A stretch of 9,232 nucleotides of DNA from Limiplasma sp045540635 (GTDB lineage Bacteria; Bacillota; Clostridia; Christensenellales; Aristaeellaceae): NCBI GenBank assembly GCA_045540635.1, contig JAZQHO010000032.1, forward strand, positions 1 to 9,232, read 5' to 3'. The stretch's first letter is position 1. Each line of letters opens with the position of its first letter. This document shows positions 1-6,767 of the stretch, piece by piece. A program made the translations under genes and the position numbers. Below the pieces are notes generated by a model, which worked only from the letters and a program-made list of their open reading frames with translations, searched no databases and was not told the origin of the DNA.

Positions 1-21
1 CGGCTTTTTCAACGATGTTTG

Positions 22-170
22 CACCGTTTGCCTAGGAGCCTACGGCTCCCCGGGCGGCAACCGGTGATAGGAATCCCTTGCTGCGCAAGGGTTCCGAAAC
101 CACCGTACACGCCGCTGGTTTCGGATTGGCAATCAGAGGGCTGCGGCGCTCCGATACCTCTGGTTTTTTT
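22..170 (+). ncRNA. Candidate structured RNA or palindromic intergenic repeat, ending in an intrinsic terminator
   Basis: Four helices lie in a row on the + strand. Positions 22-32 pair with 56-66 (11 positions, one mismatch) and enclose a 6-bp hairpin, 35-40 with 44-49. Positions 70-81 pair with 85-95, with one bulged base. Positions 94-102 pair with 116-124. Positions 131-139 pair with 157-165, and the seven T of 164-170 follow, which is a standard intrinsic terminator. The second and third helices share two bases (94-95), so they stack or compete. The 5' end may lie outside the window. No Rfam family was recognised. It could be an independent small RNA, the 3' untranslated end of a + strand gene to the left, or a dispersed palindromic repeat. 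The short ORFs across it in both directions lack ribosome sites. Confidence 0.45.
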
Positions 171-177
171 CAGCAGT

Positions 178-219
178 CTGAGATCCCCGGCATCCCACAT
201 GGGGTGCCGGGGGTCTCAG
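178..219. terminator. 19-bp hairpin beyond the symporter gene, without a T tract
   Basis: Positions 178-196 pair with 201-219 without a mismatch (two or three G-T wobbles) around a 4-nt loop. It lies 35 nt past the symporter stop, where its terminator would be expected. The - strand sequence after it starts ACTGCTG and runs into A residues, so there is no U tract. On the + strand only a weak CTTTGTCT follows. It may act as an RNA 3'-end stabiliser or a Rho-assisted stop rather than a classic terminator. Confidence 0.5.
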
Positions 220-254
220 CTTTGTCTGTGCCGCATGGCTGTGCGTGCGGCAGG

Positions 255-1646
255 TTATGCCTTTTGCTTGCTGAAATGCTCCTTGATGAGCCGCAGCACC
301 ACCGGTGCCAGCAGGAAAACGCCGATCAGGTTAGGCACAGCCATAAAGCCGTTGAAGGTATCGCTGATGCCCCAGATGAGCCCCAGATCGGTGGTGGCGC
401 CCAGAATGGCGACCAGACAGTAGGCGATGTTGAACGGCAGCAGGATCTTGCTGCCCAGCAGGAACTCTGCGCAGCGTGCGCCGTACAGCCCCCAGCCCAC
501 GATGGTGGAGAAGGCGAAGCAGCACATGGCAATGGCGGTAAAGATGGAGACCCAGTTGCCGTAAACGGCGGTAAAGCCGCTGATGGTGAGCTCCGCACCG
601 GCAGCCTGTCCATAGGGCACCGCCACGCCGCTGAGCAGGATGATCAGCGCAGTAAGGGTGCAGATGATGATGGTATCCATAAACACCTCAAAGATGCCGT
701 ACAGGCCCTGCTTGGCGGGGTCATCGGTATCGGCGCAGGCATGGGCGATGGAGCCGGTACCCAGACCGGCTTCATTGGAGAAGATACCTCTGGAAACGCC
801 TTTCTGCAAGCTGATGAAGAAGCTGCCCACCACGCCGCCGGTAATGGCGGAGGGGTTGAAAGCACCTTGGAAGATGGAGGCGAACACAGCAGGCACCCGG
901 TCGATGCGCAGCACGATGAGACCGATGCCCAGCAGGATGTACAGCACAGCCATCACAGGCACCAGCTTTTCGGATACCCGGCCGATGCGCTTCATGCCGC
1001 CGATGAGGATCAGCCCCACGATGATGCAGATGGCGATGCCGATGATCAGATTGCTCACGGAGAGGGCGTCGGCGCTGAGGATGTTGTAGTTGACCAGCGC
1101 TGTGTTGATGGAGGCGGTGATGGTGTTTACCTGTGTGGCGTTGCCGGTGCCGAACACGGCGCACACGCCGAAGAAGGCATACAGGTAAGCCAGCCACATC
1201 CAGTTCTTGCCCAGACCGTTTTTGATGTAGTACATGGGGCCGCCTACATAGTCGCCGTTCTTGTTGCGCTCACGGAAGTGCACAGCCAGTGTTACCTCTG
1301 CGAACTTGGTGCCCATGCCGAGGATGGCGGAGACCCACATCCAGAACACAGCACCGGGGCCGCCGATGGCGATGGCACCTGCCACACCGGCGATGTTGCC
1401 CGTGCCCACCGTGGCAGACAGTGCGGTGCACACTGCCTGGAAGGGGGTCAGAGCGCCGTCTGCGGCTTTTTCTTTTTTGAACAGCCTGCCCAGCGTGTTC
1501 TTCATGGCATAGCCGAATTTGCGAAGGGGCAGGAATCCGGTGCGGATGGCCAAATACAGGCCCACGCCAAGGATGCACACCATGGCGGGCACGCCCCAGA
1601 TGAAGTCGTTGAGAAATTTGTTGACCGAGGTGATAAGCTCTAACAT
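255..1646 (-). CDS. Sodium:alanine/glycine symporter family (AGCS) amino-acid carrier
   Basis: Integral membrane carrier that brings small neutral amino acids (alanine, glycine, sometimes glutamine) into the cell with sodium or protons. The 463-residue product has the usual family length and about ten to eleven hydrophobic segments. Family signatures are clear: TALSATVGTGNIAGVAGAI at 74-92, GGPGAVFWMW at 95-104, YVGGPMYYI at 133-141 and FSNEAGLGTGSIAHA at 289-303. The start at 1646 is chosen because GGGAGGA sits just before it on the - strand. An in-frame ATG 13 codons earlier lacks such a site. The protein ends in a short basic tail (SKQKA). It is probably transcribed alone: a promoter candidate lies just upstream and a strong hairpin follows the stop. 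The substrate cannot be read from the sequence. Family assignment is near certain. Confidence 0.95.
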   Translation of the reverse strand: MLELITSVNKFLNDFIWGVPAMVCILGVGLYLAIRTGFLPLRKFGYAMKNTLGRLFKKEKAADGALTPFQAVCTALSATVGTGNIAGVAGAIAIGGPGAVFWMWVSAILGMGTKFAEVTLAVHFRERNKNGDYVGGPMYYIKNGLGKNWMWLAYLYAFFGVCAVFGTGNATQVNTITASINTALVNYNILSADALSVSNLIIGIAICIIVGLILIGGMKRIGRVSEKLVPVMAVLYILLGIGLIVLRIDRVPAVFASIFQGAFNPSAITGGVVGSFFISLQKGVSRGIFSNEAGLGTGSIAHACADTDDPAKQGLYGIFEVFMDTIIICTLTALIILLSGVAVPYGQAAGAELTISGFTAVYGNWVSIFTAIAMCCFAFSTIVGWGLYGARCAEFLLGSKILLPFNIAYCLVAILGATTDLGLIWGISDTFNGFMAVPNLIGVFLLAPVVLRLIKEHFSKQKA

Positions 1647-1702
1647 GGTTTCCTCCCGAAAGTAGTAAGGGTATGTGGCATGCAATTTGTACGAATGCGT
1701 TC

Positions 1703-1731
1703 AGTATACCGTATATTCTGGAAAAAATCCA
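1703..1731 (-). promoter_or_regulatory. Promoter candidate of the symporter gene
   Basis: Read on the - strand, TGGATT (1726-1731), a 17-bp spacer and TATACT (1703-1708) resemble a housekeeping promoter with a weak -35. The -35 lies in a small palindrome, CTGGA-T5-TCCAG. The predicted transcript would carry a leader of about 50 nt before the ATG at 1646. Confidence 0.55.
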
Positions 1732-1772
1732 GTGGGGGAGGGGCAGCACTGTTTGATCCGTCTCTGCCTTGG

Positions 1773-2273
1773 TCATTTCATTACATAAGAATCCTGATAC
1801 AGCGTCACCGGTTTCCCGTTCCTCAAGATGCCCATCGTAACGGTAAACTCTCCATAACGCTGGAAAACGACCAGATACCCGCCGCTGTCGGCAATGGTAC
1901 AGGTTTTTCCTTCGATCAACATGATATCCTTGACGGCCCTTTCGTCCAAGCGGTAGGTGGCGGCATAGAAAGGTTCCGTTCCGTCTTCTGCCGCCAGTAT
2001 CTCCACCTTGCCGTCCGTCAATCCGCTGGACAGGTTCTGGATGCTTCTTGCCAGACTTTCCAGTTCCCACATGTCGTTTTCATTCAGCAACAGTCTTTCT
2101 CCGTCCTCGCATTCCCACATGTGCCCACGGTAGTCTGAATCAGCATAGAAGATCCGCACTTCCTCAGCGGCAGAAAAGTATTCCATGTTGATACGGATGG
2201 CCGGTCCGATCTCGTTGTACTGCCCTGCCCAGCCGAAAAATTCCATAGGATAGCGTTCTCCTCTGTCTTTCAT
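1773..2273 (-). CDS. Hypothetical protein, 166 aa, unrecognised
   Basis: No family was recognised. The product is soluble-looking: no signal peptide, no membrane span, many acidic and aromatic residues, for example EFFGWAGQYNEIGPAIRINM near the N-terminus and GGYLVVFQRYGEFTVTMG near the C-terminus. The alternation of beta-like strands suggests a small beta-rich domain. The start at 2273 is chosen because GGAAGGA lies 8 nt before it and because the in-frame ATG at 2312 overlaps the promoter candidate. A later ATG at 2246, behind AGGAGA at long spacing, is an alternative that would remove nine residues. The gene is followed after 126 nt by the co-directional symporter, which has its own promoter, so a functional link is not implied. 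Reality as a gene is supported by the promoter and ribosome site and by the stop lying close to the next regulatory region. Confidence 0.7.
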   Translation of the reverse strand: MKDRGERYPMEFFGWAGQYNEIGPAIRINMEYFSAAEEVRIFYADSDYRGHMWECEDGERLLLNENDMWELESLARSIQNLSSGLTDGKVEILAAEDGTEPFYAATYRLDERAVKDIMLIEGKTCTIADSGGYLVVFQRYGEFTVTMGILRNGKPVTLYQDSYVMK

Positions 2274-2315
2274 TTGATCCGTCCTTCCCCGCAAAACGCG
2301 CATTGTATCCATTGC

Positions 2316-2344
2316 ATTTTACCATACTGCCGTTCCGTTTGCCA
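2316..2344 (-). promoter_or_regulatory. Extended -10 promoter candidate for the 166-aa gene
   Basis: On the - strand, TGGCAA (2339-2344), 17 bp and TAAAAT (2316-2321) are preceded by TGG, giving an extended -10 (TGnTAAAAT). Transcription would begin near 2309, upstream of the ATG at 2273 and too late for the ATG at 2312. Confidence 0.5.
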
Positions 2345-2729
2345 GAATGGGATGGGAGCAACGGTGCCGCCGCCTGCTGCTCTGGAAACGACGGAGAGAA
2401 TGATTCTTTTTGTTGTTTGGCTTATCCAAAACGCAGATATTTTAGTATACTGTCCTGTAGTACTGTGCCGGTTCGTGTGGGCTGTGGCCATAACGCTGAC
2501 CGGCCCAATGGACCGTACAGCACCAGCGGCTGCGGGCGTTTGTCTCTTCGCTGTTTTCAGGACGGAAACGCTGCATGCGGTGTGCATCCTTCGGAAGCCT
2601 TGCAACAAAGGCGCCCGGGTTTTGGAGCCGCTTCTTTGCCAAATCAATTTTGGTTTGCCTGTAAGTTTTTTGTCTGTTTGTCGTTTTATTGTGTGTAAGG
2701 ATCCTTCATTACCGAAAAGGAGGCTCACC
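2345..2729. other. Intergenic region upstream of the sigma factor operon, no gene seen
   Basis: This stretch lies between divergent genes. Both strands stay open for a long way, but neither translation resembles a protein and no ribosome site supports a start before 2730. It should contain the promoter of the sigma operon. TATACT at 2446-2451, inside the palindrome AGTATACT, lacks a convincing -35. GGAAAC, a common core of ECF -35 elements, occurs near 2386 and 2563, but no matching -10 could be assigned. The last 70 bases are T-rich, unlike the rest. Confidence 0.4.
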
Positions 2730-3293
2730 GTGAACGATTCCGAGATCATAGAGCTCTACTGGAACAAAGACAGCGAAGCGGTCGCCGCTTCTGCGGAGCA
2801 GTATGGCGCGTACTGCTTTACCATCGCCAACGGGATACTGGATGATGCGCAGGATTCCGAGGAGTGCGTCAACGACACATGGCTCCGGGCATGGAACGCC
2901 ATCCCGCCCACCAGACCCAGTGTGCTGAAGGTGTTTCTGGCAAAGATCACCCGCCATCTGGCATTCGACCGCTACAAGGCCAGAAGGTCATTGAAGCGCG
3001 GCGGGGGAGAGACCTTGCTGGTGCTGGAGGAGCTGGCCGAGTGCATCCGGGACGAGTCGGATGTGGAGGGTCAGGTGAATGCGCAGGAGCTGGGGCGGGT
3101 CATCAATCAATTTGTTGCGGCTCTGCCGGAGCGCGAGCAGAACCTGTTCGTCCGAAGGTACTTCTTTTCCGAATCCGCAGGGATGATCGCCGACCGCTTC
3201 GGTATGAACGAGAACCATGTAAACGTAACGCTCAGCCGGGTGCGCAGGCGCTTGCGGAAACACCTTTCAAAGGAGGGCTATTTGGATGAATAG
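2730..3293 (+). CDS. ECF-type RNA polymerase sigma factor (sigma-70 family)
   Basis: A 187-residue alternative sigma factor that directs RNA polymerase to a specific promoter set. Region 2 covers about residues 5-95, with the helix DAQDSEECVNDTWLRAWNAI (39-58) and the FLAKITRHLAFDRYKARRS stretch that corresponds to -10 recognition. A short linker follows. Region 4 runs from about 129 to 183, with ALPEREQNLFVRRYF and the helix-turn-helix ending in VTLSRVRRRLRKHL. The start is GTG at 2730, placed 6 nt after AAAAGGAGG. An upstream in-frame extension back to 2274 has no ribosome site and a nonsense-like translation, so it is rejected. The stop overlaps the next start by 8 nt, and the ribosome site of the next gene lies within this one, so the two are translationally coupled. 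Autoregulation is usual in this arrangement but no promoter match was proven. Confidence 0.93.
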   Translation: MNDSEIIELYWNKDSEAVAASAEQYGAYCFTIANGILDDAQDSEECVNDTWLRAWNAIPPTRPSVLKVFLAKITRHLAFDRYKARRSLKRGGGETLLVLEELAECIRDESDVEGQVNAQELGRVINQFVAALPEREQNLFVRRYFFSESAGMIADRFGMNENHVNVTLSRVRRRLRKHLSKEGYLDE

Positions 3294-4176
3294 GAACGAT
3301 CTGTTCAGCGCTATGGAATACATCGACGAAAAGATCATTGAGAAAAGCGAGGTCAAGAGGACTGTGAAATATCAGAGATTTACCAAGAGGACGCTGCTGC
3401 TTGCAGCGGTGCTGTGCCTGGTCATTGCTTTTGCGACGGTGGCGGTCGCCACCCGGCTGGTCAGTCTGCGGGCTGCCGTGGTGGAGACCAACGATCCTGA
3501 GATCAAGAGCCAGATTGTGCTTTCCGGCGTTGCTGAGAGTGATGAGTACATGGCAGCCGCCGAGTGGAAAGCCTTTGAGGATGCCTACGATCCGGATGGC
3601 ACCCTCCTTGCGCAGGCGGATCCGGAGGGCCCCGGGGATGCAGCCGTGGATGAGAAGTATGCAAACTACAATGTGTATACGCAGGAGATGGCAGATAAGC
3701 TGGATCAGGTGGCTGCCAAATACGGCCTCAAGCTTTACGGCAGCATGGTGCCCGGCGCTCTGGAGAAGATCACCGAAAAGCTGATCGTCAACGATCCCGC
3801 CGAGTTTTCCGATGCGGCGTACAACACCCTGCTGGACGGCTATCTGTATGACTGCGGCACCTTCGCCTTCGACGGCATCTTTGATGCGGCTCACGGCCGT
3901 CTGTCGGTGGATTATCAGTTCCGCCGTTCGGTCAAAGGCGTGTTCGATCCCATTTTTCTCAACCTCGGTGATATTGAGAGCTATCAGGAGCAGAGGATCG
4001 TGACGGATTCCGGCATTGAACTGGCTGCCGGCGTATCGGCGGAAAAGGCTGTGCTGGTGGCTGAGTTCGACTCCTGCTTCATCAGCATCAACGTGATGGG
4101 CGGTACGGAGCTGGGCATCACCTTTGACGACCTGAAGGATCTGGCGAACACCTTCGATCTCAATGTGGTCAAATAA
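3286..4176 (+). CDS. Membrane-anchored putative anti-sigma factor with large extracytoplasmic domain
   Basis: A 296-residue protein with a short cytosolic N-terminus, one transmembrane helix (about 36-56, preceded by basic residues KRTVKYQRFTKR) and a roughly 240-residue exported domain. The N-terminal pattern LFSAMEYIDEKIIEKSE resembles the short sigma-binding segment of clostridial anti-sigma factors, often of the form ALxxIDEKxIEEA. The exported domain is acidic, with two cysteines (190 and 264) that could form a disulfide, and it matches no domain known to me. The role as anti-sigma factor is an inference from topology, the N-terminal pattern and the 8-nt overlap with the sigma gene. The start at 3286 is set by AAAGGAGG at 3269-3276. 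The outside domain may sense an envelope signal. Confidence 0.8.
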   Translation: MNRNDLFSAMEYIDEKIIEKSEVKRTVKYQRFTKRTLLLAAVLCLVIAFATVAVATRLVSLRAAVVETNDPEIKSQIVLSGVAESDEYMAAAEWKAFEDAYDPDGTLLAQADPEGPGDAAVDEKYANYNVYTQEMADKLDQVAAKYGLKLYGSMVPGALEKITEKLIVNDPAEFSDAAYNTLLDGYLYDCGTFAFDGIFDAAHGRLSVDYQFRRSVKGVFDPIFLNLGDIESYQEQRIVTDSGIELAAGVSAEKAVLVAEFDSCFISINVMGGTELGITFDDLKDLANTFDLNVVK

Positions 4177-4212
4177 AGAACGGATCAAATGGACAGGGAG
4201 GTTTACGGAACG

Positions 4213-4863
4213 ATGAAGGAGAAAAGCAAATCTGTCAAAGCGCTGGTGCTTGCGCTTGTGTTGTGCCTGCTTGCGGCTGTGGCAGCCGTTGCGGAGGGCG
4301 TGCAGGAGCCCTCCGGCTGTACTGCCGCCAATGGCGACCCGGCAGCCGCCGCCGGGGATGAGGCTGTTGCGGATGCGGAATCGGAGTGGGAGCAGCGCTA
4401 TATCCAGGTCAGCCGTGAAGGCGTTGTGGAGCAGATCCCCGTGGAGACCGTCCGGGTCATCAACTTCGATACCACCATCGCCATGGATCCTGAGTATTTT
4501 ACCCACAATGTGTGCGAGGGTGTTGATACCTTTACCTACGATGCATGGCTGGGCGAGCGGGAGGTCTACTATTCGGTCTATCCTGTGGAAAGCACCACCC
4601 CGGAGCAGCTTTGCGCAGAGCTGCTTGCCCGCCACGGCAATAGCTATGCCGCCGGGAACGTTTCTGCCGTAAAGGTGGGCAGTTACGATGCCACCGCCGT
4701 TTGGTTTGACGGTGAGAAGGCCAGCCCCTCCTATCAGCGGCACTTTTTCCTCATCCCTGCATGGGACGGCTGTATCGTGCTGGAGACGCAGTTCGACTTT
4801 GAGATGTACGAAGGGCTTTACCGGATCATGCTTGCCCTGTTCGATACCTTGAAGATCGGCTGA
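4213..4863 (+). CDS. Secreted protein of the sigma operon, function unknown
   Basis: A 216-residue protein with an N-terminal signal peptide: KEKSKSVK, then a hydrophobic core LVLALVLCLLAAVAAVA, with a likely signal peptidase I cut after AVA (residue 27). There is no lipobox, since the residue before Cys18 is leucine, so it is probably released or wall-associated. A low-complexity linker rich in Ala, Gly and Asp follows to about residue 57, then a compact domain containing FDTTIAMDPEYF and a strand-rich C-terminus. Four cysteines remain in the exported part. The start at 4213 follows GGGAGG at a somewhat long 11-nt spacing. An in-frame ATG at 4189 has only a weak site and would put charged residues before the signal peptide. 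The gene begins 36 nt after the anti-sigma gene and shares its terminator. It may be a partner or modulator of the exported sensor domain, but that is only context. Confidence 0.8.
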   Translation: MKEKSKSVKALVLALVLCLLAAVAAVAEGVQEPSGCTAANGDPAAAAGDEAVADAESEWEQRYIQVSREGVVEQIPVETVRVINFDTTIAMDPEYFTHNVCEGVDTFTYDAWLGEREVYYSVYPVESTTPEQLCAELLARHGNSYAAGNVSAVKVGSYDATAVWFDGEKASPSYQRHFFLIPAWDGCIVLETQFDFEMYEGLYRIMLALFDTLKIG

Positions 4864-4915
4864 GGCAGAGCGTTGCTGCCGAAAGGGCAGCGCAAAGATG
4901 GCGTTCTAACAGCAT

Positions 4916-4949
4916 AAGCCCTCCGAAACCTGCCGTTTCGGAGGGCTTT
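4916..4949. terminator. Terminator hairpin shared by the sigma operon and the convergent XRE gene
   Basis: Positions 4916-4929 pair perfectly with 4935-4948 (14 bp, 5-nt loop). On the + strand CTTTCGCT follows; on the - strand CTTATGCT follows. Both tails are short in T, but the position between two convergent genes fits a bidirectional terminator. A smaller 6-bp hairpin (4875-4891) precedes it. Confidence 0.8.
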
Positions 4950-4970
4950 CGCTCGTATGGTTCGGGAAGG

Positions 4971-5996
4971 TCACAACCGCTCTTTCAGTCTGGCGATATC
5001 CCGGCGAACGGCATCTGCCGTTTCGCCCTCGTTGAAATGCCACTCTGTCTGATACATTTCCAGTTCTTCCTCCCGGGCGGCAATGGCTCCCGCATAATCC
5101 CCCTGGATCTCCAGGATCTGGGCGATGGAGATGATGGGATCCACATAGCGGGGCGGCTTGCCCACTGCCAAGGCTTTGCGGTGCCACTGGATAGACTCGT
5201 CATACCGTCCGTCCCGGGCCAGATAGTCTGCGATCTCGTCCGGCAGATTCCAGCGCTCCGGATACTGGCGGCAAAGGGCTTCCCAAATGCGGTAGGCTTC
5301 CGCCTTGTTGCCCCGGTGCCATTCCAGCACGCCCCGGTAGAGCGGGGGACGGAAGGTGGTATCGATCTTTTCGAACATGGTCAGCCATTTTTCCGCCTCG
5401 TCAAAGCGATAATCGTCGATGAGCTGATCGATGAGCCACATAATGCCGTGCCAGTTGTCCGGGTTTTTCTTCATAAACGCCTCGTAATAGCGGATGAGGG
5501 CGGTGTGGTTGCTTTCGCACCAATCCCGGCAGCAGCCGTTCATGGCCTGTACCAGCAGGGAATGGGCTTCCACCAGATCGGGGTTGCGGCGGAGTGCTTC
5601 CATGGCATATTCCGCTGCCCTGCCCTGATGCTCCCCAACTAGCTTGATTTCGATATCTGCCAAAAGCTCGTGGGGACGACCGTTTTCCGGCTCCCGACGG
5701 GCTTTTTCCATCAGGAAAGCCCGCTCGTTTTCCACCGCTGCCGGGTTCAGGTACCGCTCGTCCCACAGCATGTTCTGAATGCGCTCCATGCGGGTCTCAT
5801 CATCCAGCGCAAAGAGGGCATCGATGGTCACGCCGAAGTAGGCGGACAGCTCCGGCAGCAGGGCGATATCCGGCACCGATGTGCCGCATTCCCACTTGCT
5901 GATGGCCTGCGCCGTGATGCCCAAATGCTCTGCCATGGCCTCCTGTGTTACGGATTTTTTGAGGCGAAATGCCTTGATCTGGTTTCCGATGTTCAT
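4971..5996 (-). CDS. XRE-family transcriptional regulator with TPR-like C-terminal domain
   Basis: A 341-residue cytosolic DNA-binding protein. The N-terminal HTH spans about residues 1-60: IGNQIKAFRLKKSVTQEAMAEHLGITAQAISKWECGTSVPDIALLPELSAYFGVTIDALF, a textbook Cro/C1-type helix-turn-helix. The rest is helical with repeats resembling tetratricopeptide units, for example GRAAEYAMEALRRNPDLVEAHSLL and GRYDESIQWHRKALA. Such domains often bind a peptide or protein ligand. ATG at 5996 is chosen because AAGGAG lies 7 nt before it. An upstream extension of 50 codons would cross the promoter and is rejected. It is convergent with the sigma operon and shares only the terminator, so no functional link is implied. 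Its targets cannot be read from the window. This arrangement, HTH plus long TPR, is common in gut Clostridia. Confidence 0.92.
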   Translation of the reverse strand: MNIGNQIKAFRLKKSVTQEAMAEHLGITAQAISKWECGTSVPDIALLPELSAYFGVTIDALFALDDETRMERIQNMLWDERYLNPAAVENERAFLMEKARREPENGRPHELLADIEIKLVGEHQGRAAEYAMEALRRNPDLVEAHSLLVQAMNGCCRDWCESNHTALIRYYEAFMKKNPDNWHGIMWLIDQLIDDYRFDEAEKWLTMFEKIDTTFRPPLYRGVLEWHRGNKAEAYRIWEALCRQYPERWNLPDEIADYLARDGRYDESIQWHRKALAVGKPPRYVDPIISIAQILEIQGDYAGAIAAREEELEMYQTEWHFNEGETADAVRRDIARLKERL

Positions 5997-6034
5997 AAGC
6001 AATCTCCTTGTGTCGGTATCAGCGCTGCATCCAC

Positions 6035-6062
6035 ATTGTAGCACAGCCGTAGCCAAAAACAA
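6035..6062 (-). promoter_or_regulatory. Promoter candidate of the XRE/TPR regulator
   Basis: On the - strand, TTGTTT (6057-6062), a 16-bp spacer and TACAAT (6035-6040) with TGC directly before it form a housekeeping promoter with an extended -10. The leader before the ATG at 5996 would be about 33 nt. Confidence 0.65.
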
Positions 6063-6071
6063 TGGCGGCGT

Positions 6072-6110
6072 GGGTGGGTGGATACAACCGGCGGTTGGGT
6101 GGGGGAGGGG
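6072..6110 (+). other. G-tract cluster, possible G-quadruplex
   Basis: Five runs of three or more G occur on the + strand: 6072-6074, 6076-6078, 6097-6099, 6101-6105 and 6107-6110. Eight C follow at 6125-6132. The same bases could instead form a G:C hairpin. The cluster lies just upstream of the -35 of the XRE/TPR promoter. Confidence 0.35.
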
Positions 6111-6160
6111 CGTATACCCTGCAACCCCCCCCGGAAGCCATAGCAAAGACCCGTAAAGCT

Positions 6161-6200
6161 AGGAAAAACACCCTCCAGAACGCACCGTTCCAGAGGGTGT
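6161..6200 (-). terminator. Orphan intrinsic terminator on the - strand
   Basis: Positions 6168-6175 pair with 6193-6200 and 6178-6181 with 6187-6190, with a 2-nt symmetrical mismatch between and a 5-nt loop. On the - strand it runs into TTTTTCC, so it is polarised to stop leftward transcription. No intact - strand gene ends just to the right of it, so its gene has probably been lost or replaced. Confidence 0.7.
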
Positions 6201-6495
6201 CCTCATATCTTCTTACTATGTGTCGGAAACAAGCCCAATCGTATCAAAACGGTATTGCTATCATATCAGACACACCGAAAGCATAGCTCTCATTGGGTTT
6301 ATACGGTTTTGTGGATTATTCCCAGTCGTCTTTGCAAAGTTGTTCTGAGGTGTAATGGGGTGATTTTGGTGGTTAAAATCCGGGAGTTTTGTCCGGATTG
6401 TACCTGGTGTAGGGATTTTTAAGGGATTATATTGTCATTTTGTTGTCACTTTGAAATATTAGTGCGTTTCCAATATTTCATTAATAATACCTGCT
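6201..6495. other. Gene-free A+T-rich stretch before the restriction relic
   Basis: No ORF of useful length, ribosome site or RNA gene is seen on either strand. Base composition changes from GC-rich to AT-rich here. Short frames on the - strand end in TAG at about 6220 and TAA at about 6324 but are closed again within 20 codons. This is consistent with a scar of insertion and deletion between the core-like left part and the accessory right part. Confidence 0.4.
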
Positions 6496-6732
6496 ATGGT
6501 AAGTCGTGATGAACGTTATCAGAACGCCATGCGCAATAGCGATAAGCAAGAGGCACGAACAGAAAGCGACCGCGTGCTCCAAAGCGTTATTTTCTCGATC
6601 ATGGCGGACAACATGGAGCTCTTCAAACAGTATACAGACAACGGCGATTTCAAAAAGTGGTTGAGTGATCTGGTGTTCAACATCACATACAACAAAGACG
6701 GCAGACCGTATACCGGTCGCTCGGCACAGTAA
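6496..6732 (+). pseudogene. C-terminal relic resembling type I restriction enzyme R subunit (HsdR)
   Basis: The 78-residue frame reads SRDERYQNAMRNSDKQEART, then NMELFKQYTDNGDFKKWLSD and LVFNITYNKD. From memory this resembles the C-terminal tail of type I restriction HsdR proteins (pattern NMELFKQFxDNxxFKKWLxDLVFxxTY), which are normally around 1000 residues long. Nothing of the helicase or nuclease domains precedes it: the frame closes with TAG at 6460 and no ribosome site precedes the ATG. It therefore looks like the surviving 3' end of a deleted restriction gene. The hairpin at 6768-6800 would be its old terminator. The alternative is a small free-standing protein of the same fold. Resemblance is recalled, not searched, so the family call is moderate. 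Confidence 0.55.
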
Positions 6733-6767
6733 GGTTCTTCATTTGTCTGAGTAAGTATTGCAAGCAC

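Noticed and set aside
78..1643. 521-aa open frame on the + strand
   Set aside because: It is antisense to the clear AGCS symporter, and its translation (rich in His, Gly, Asp and Ala) is the usual mirror of GC-rich membrane-protein codons. No ribosome site or family resemblance.
2274..2729. N-terminal extension of the sigma factor by about 150 residues
   Set aside because: ECF sigma factors do not have such a domain. The translation is Cys-rich nonsense, and GTG at 2730 has an ideal ribosome site.
2270..2749. 159-aa open frame on the - strand upstream of the sigma gene
   Set aside because: No ribosome site or recognisable fold. It overlaps the promoter and start of the divergent 166-aa gene and the beginning of the sigma gene.
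3232..4743. 503-aa open frame on the - strand
   Set aside because: Antisense to the anti-sigma and secreted-protein genes. No ribosome site, and the His/Leu/Ile-rich composition is that of a shadow frame.
5997..6146. 50-codon upstream extension of the XRE/TPR regulator
   Set aside because: It runs through the extended -10 promoter, has a Pro/Gly/Cys-rich translation and no ribosome site; ATG at 5996 has AAGGAG and starts a typical HTH.
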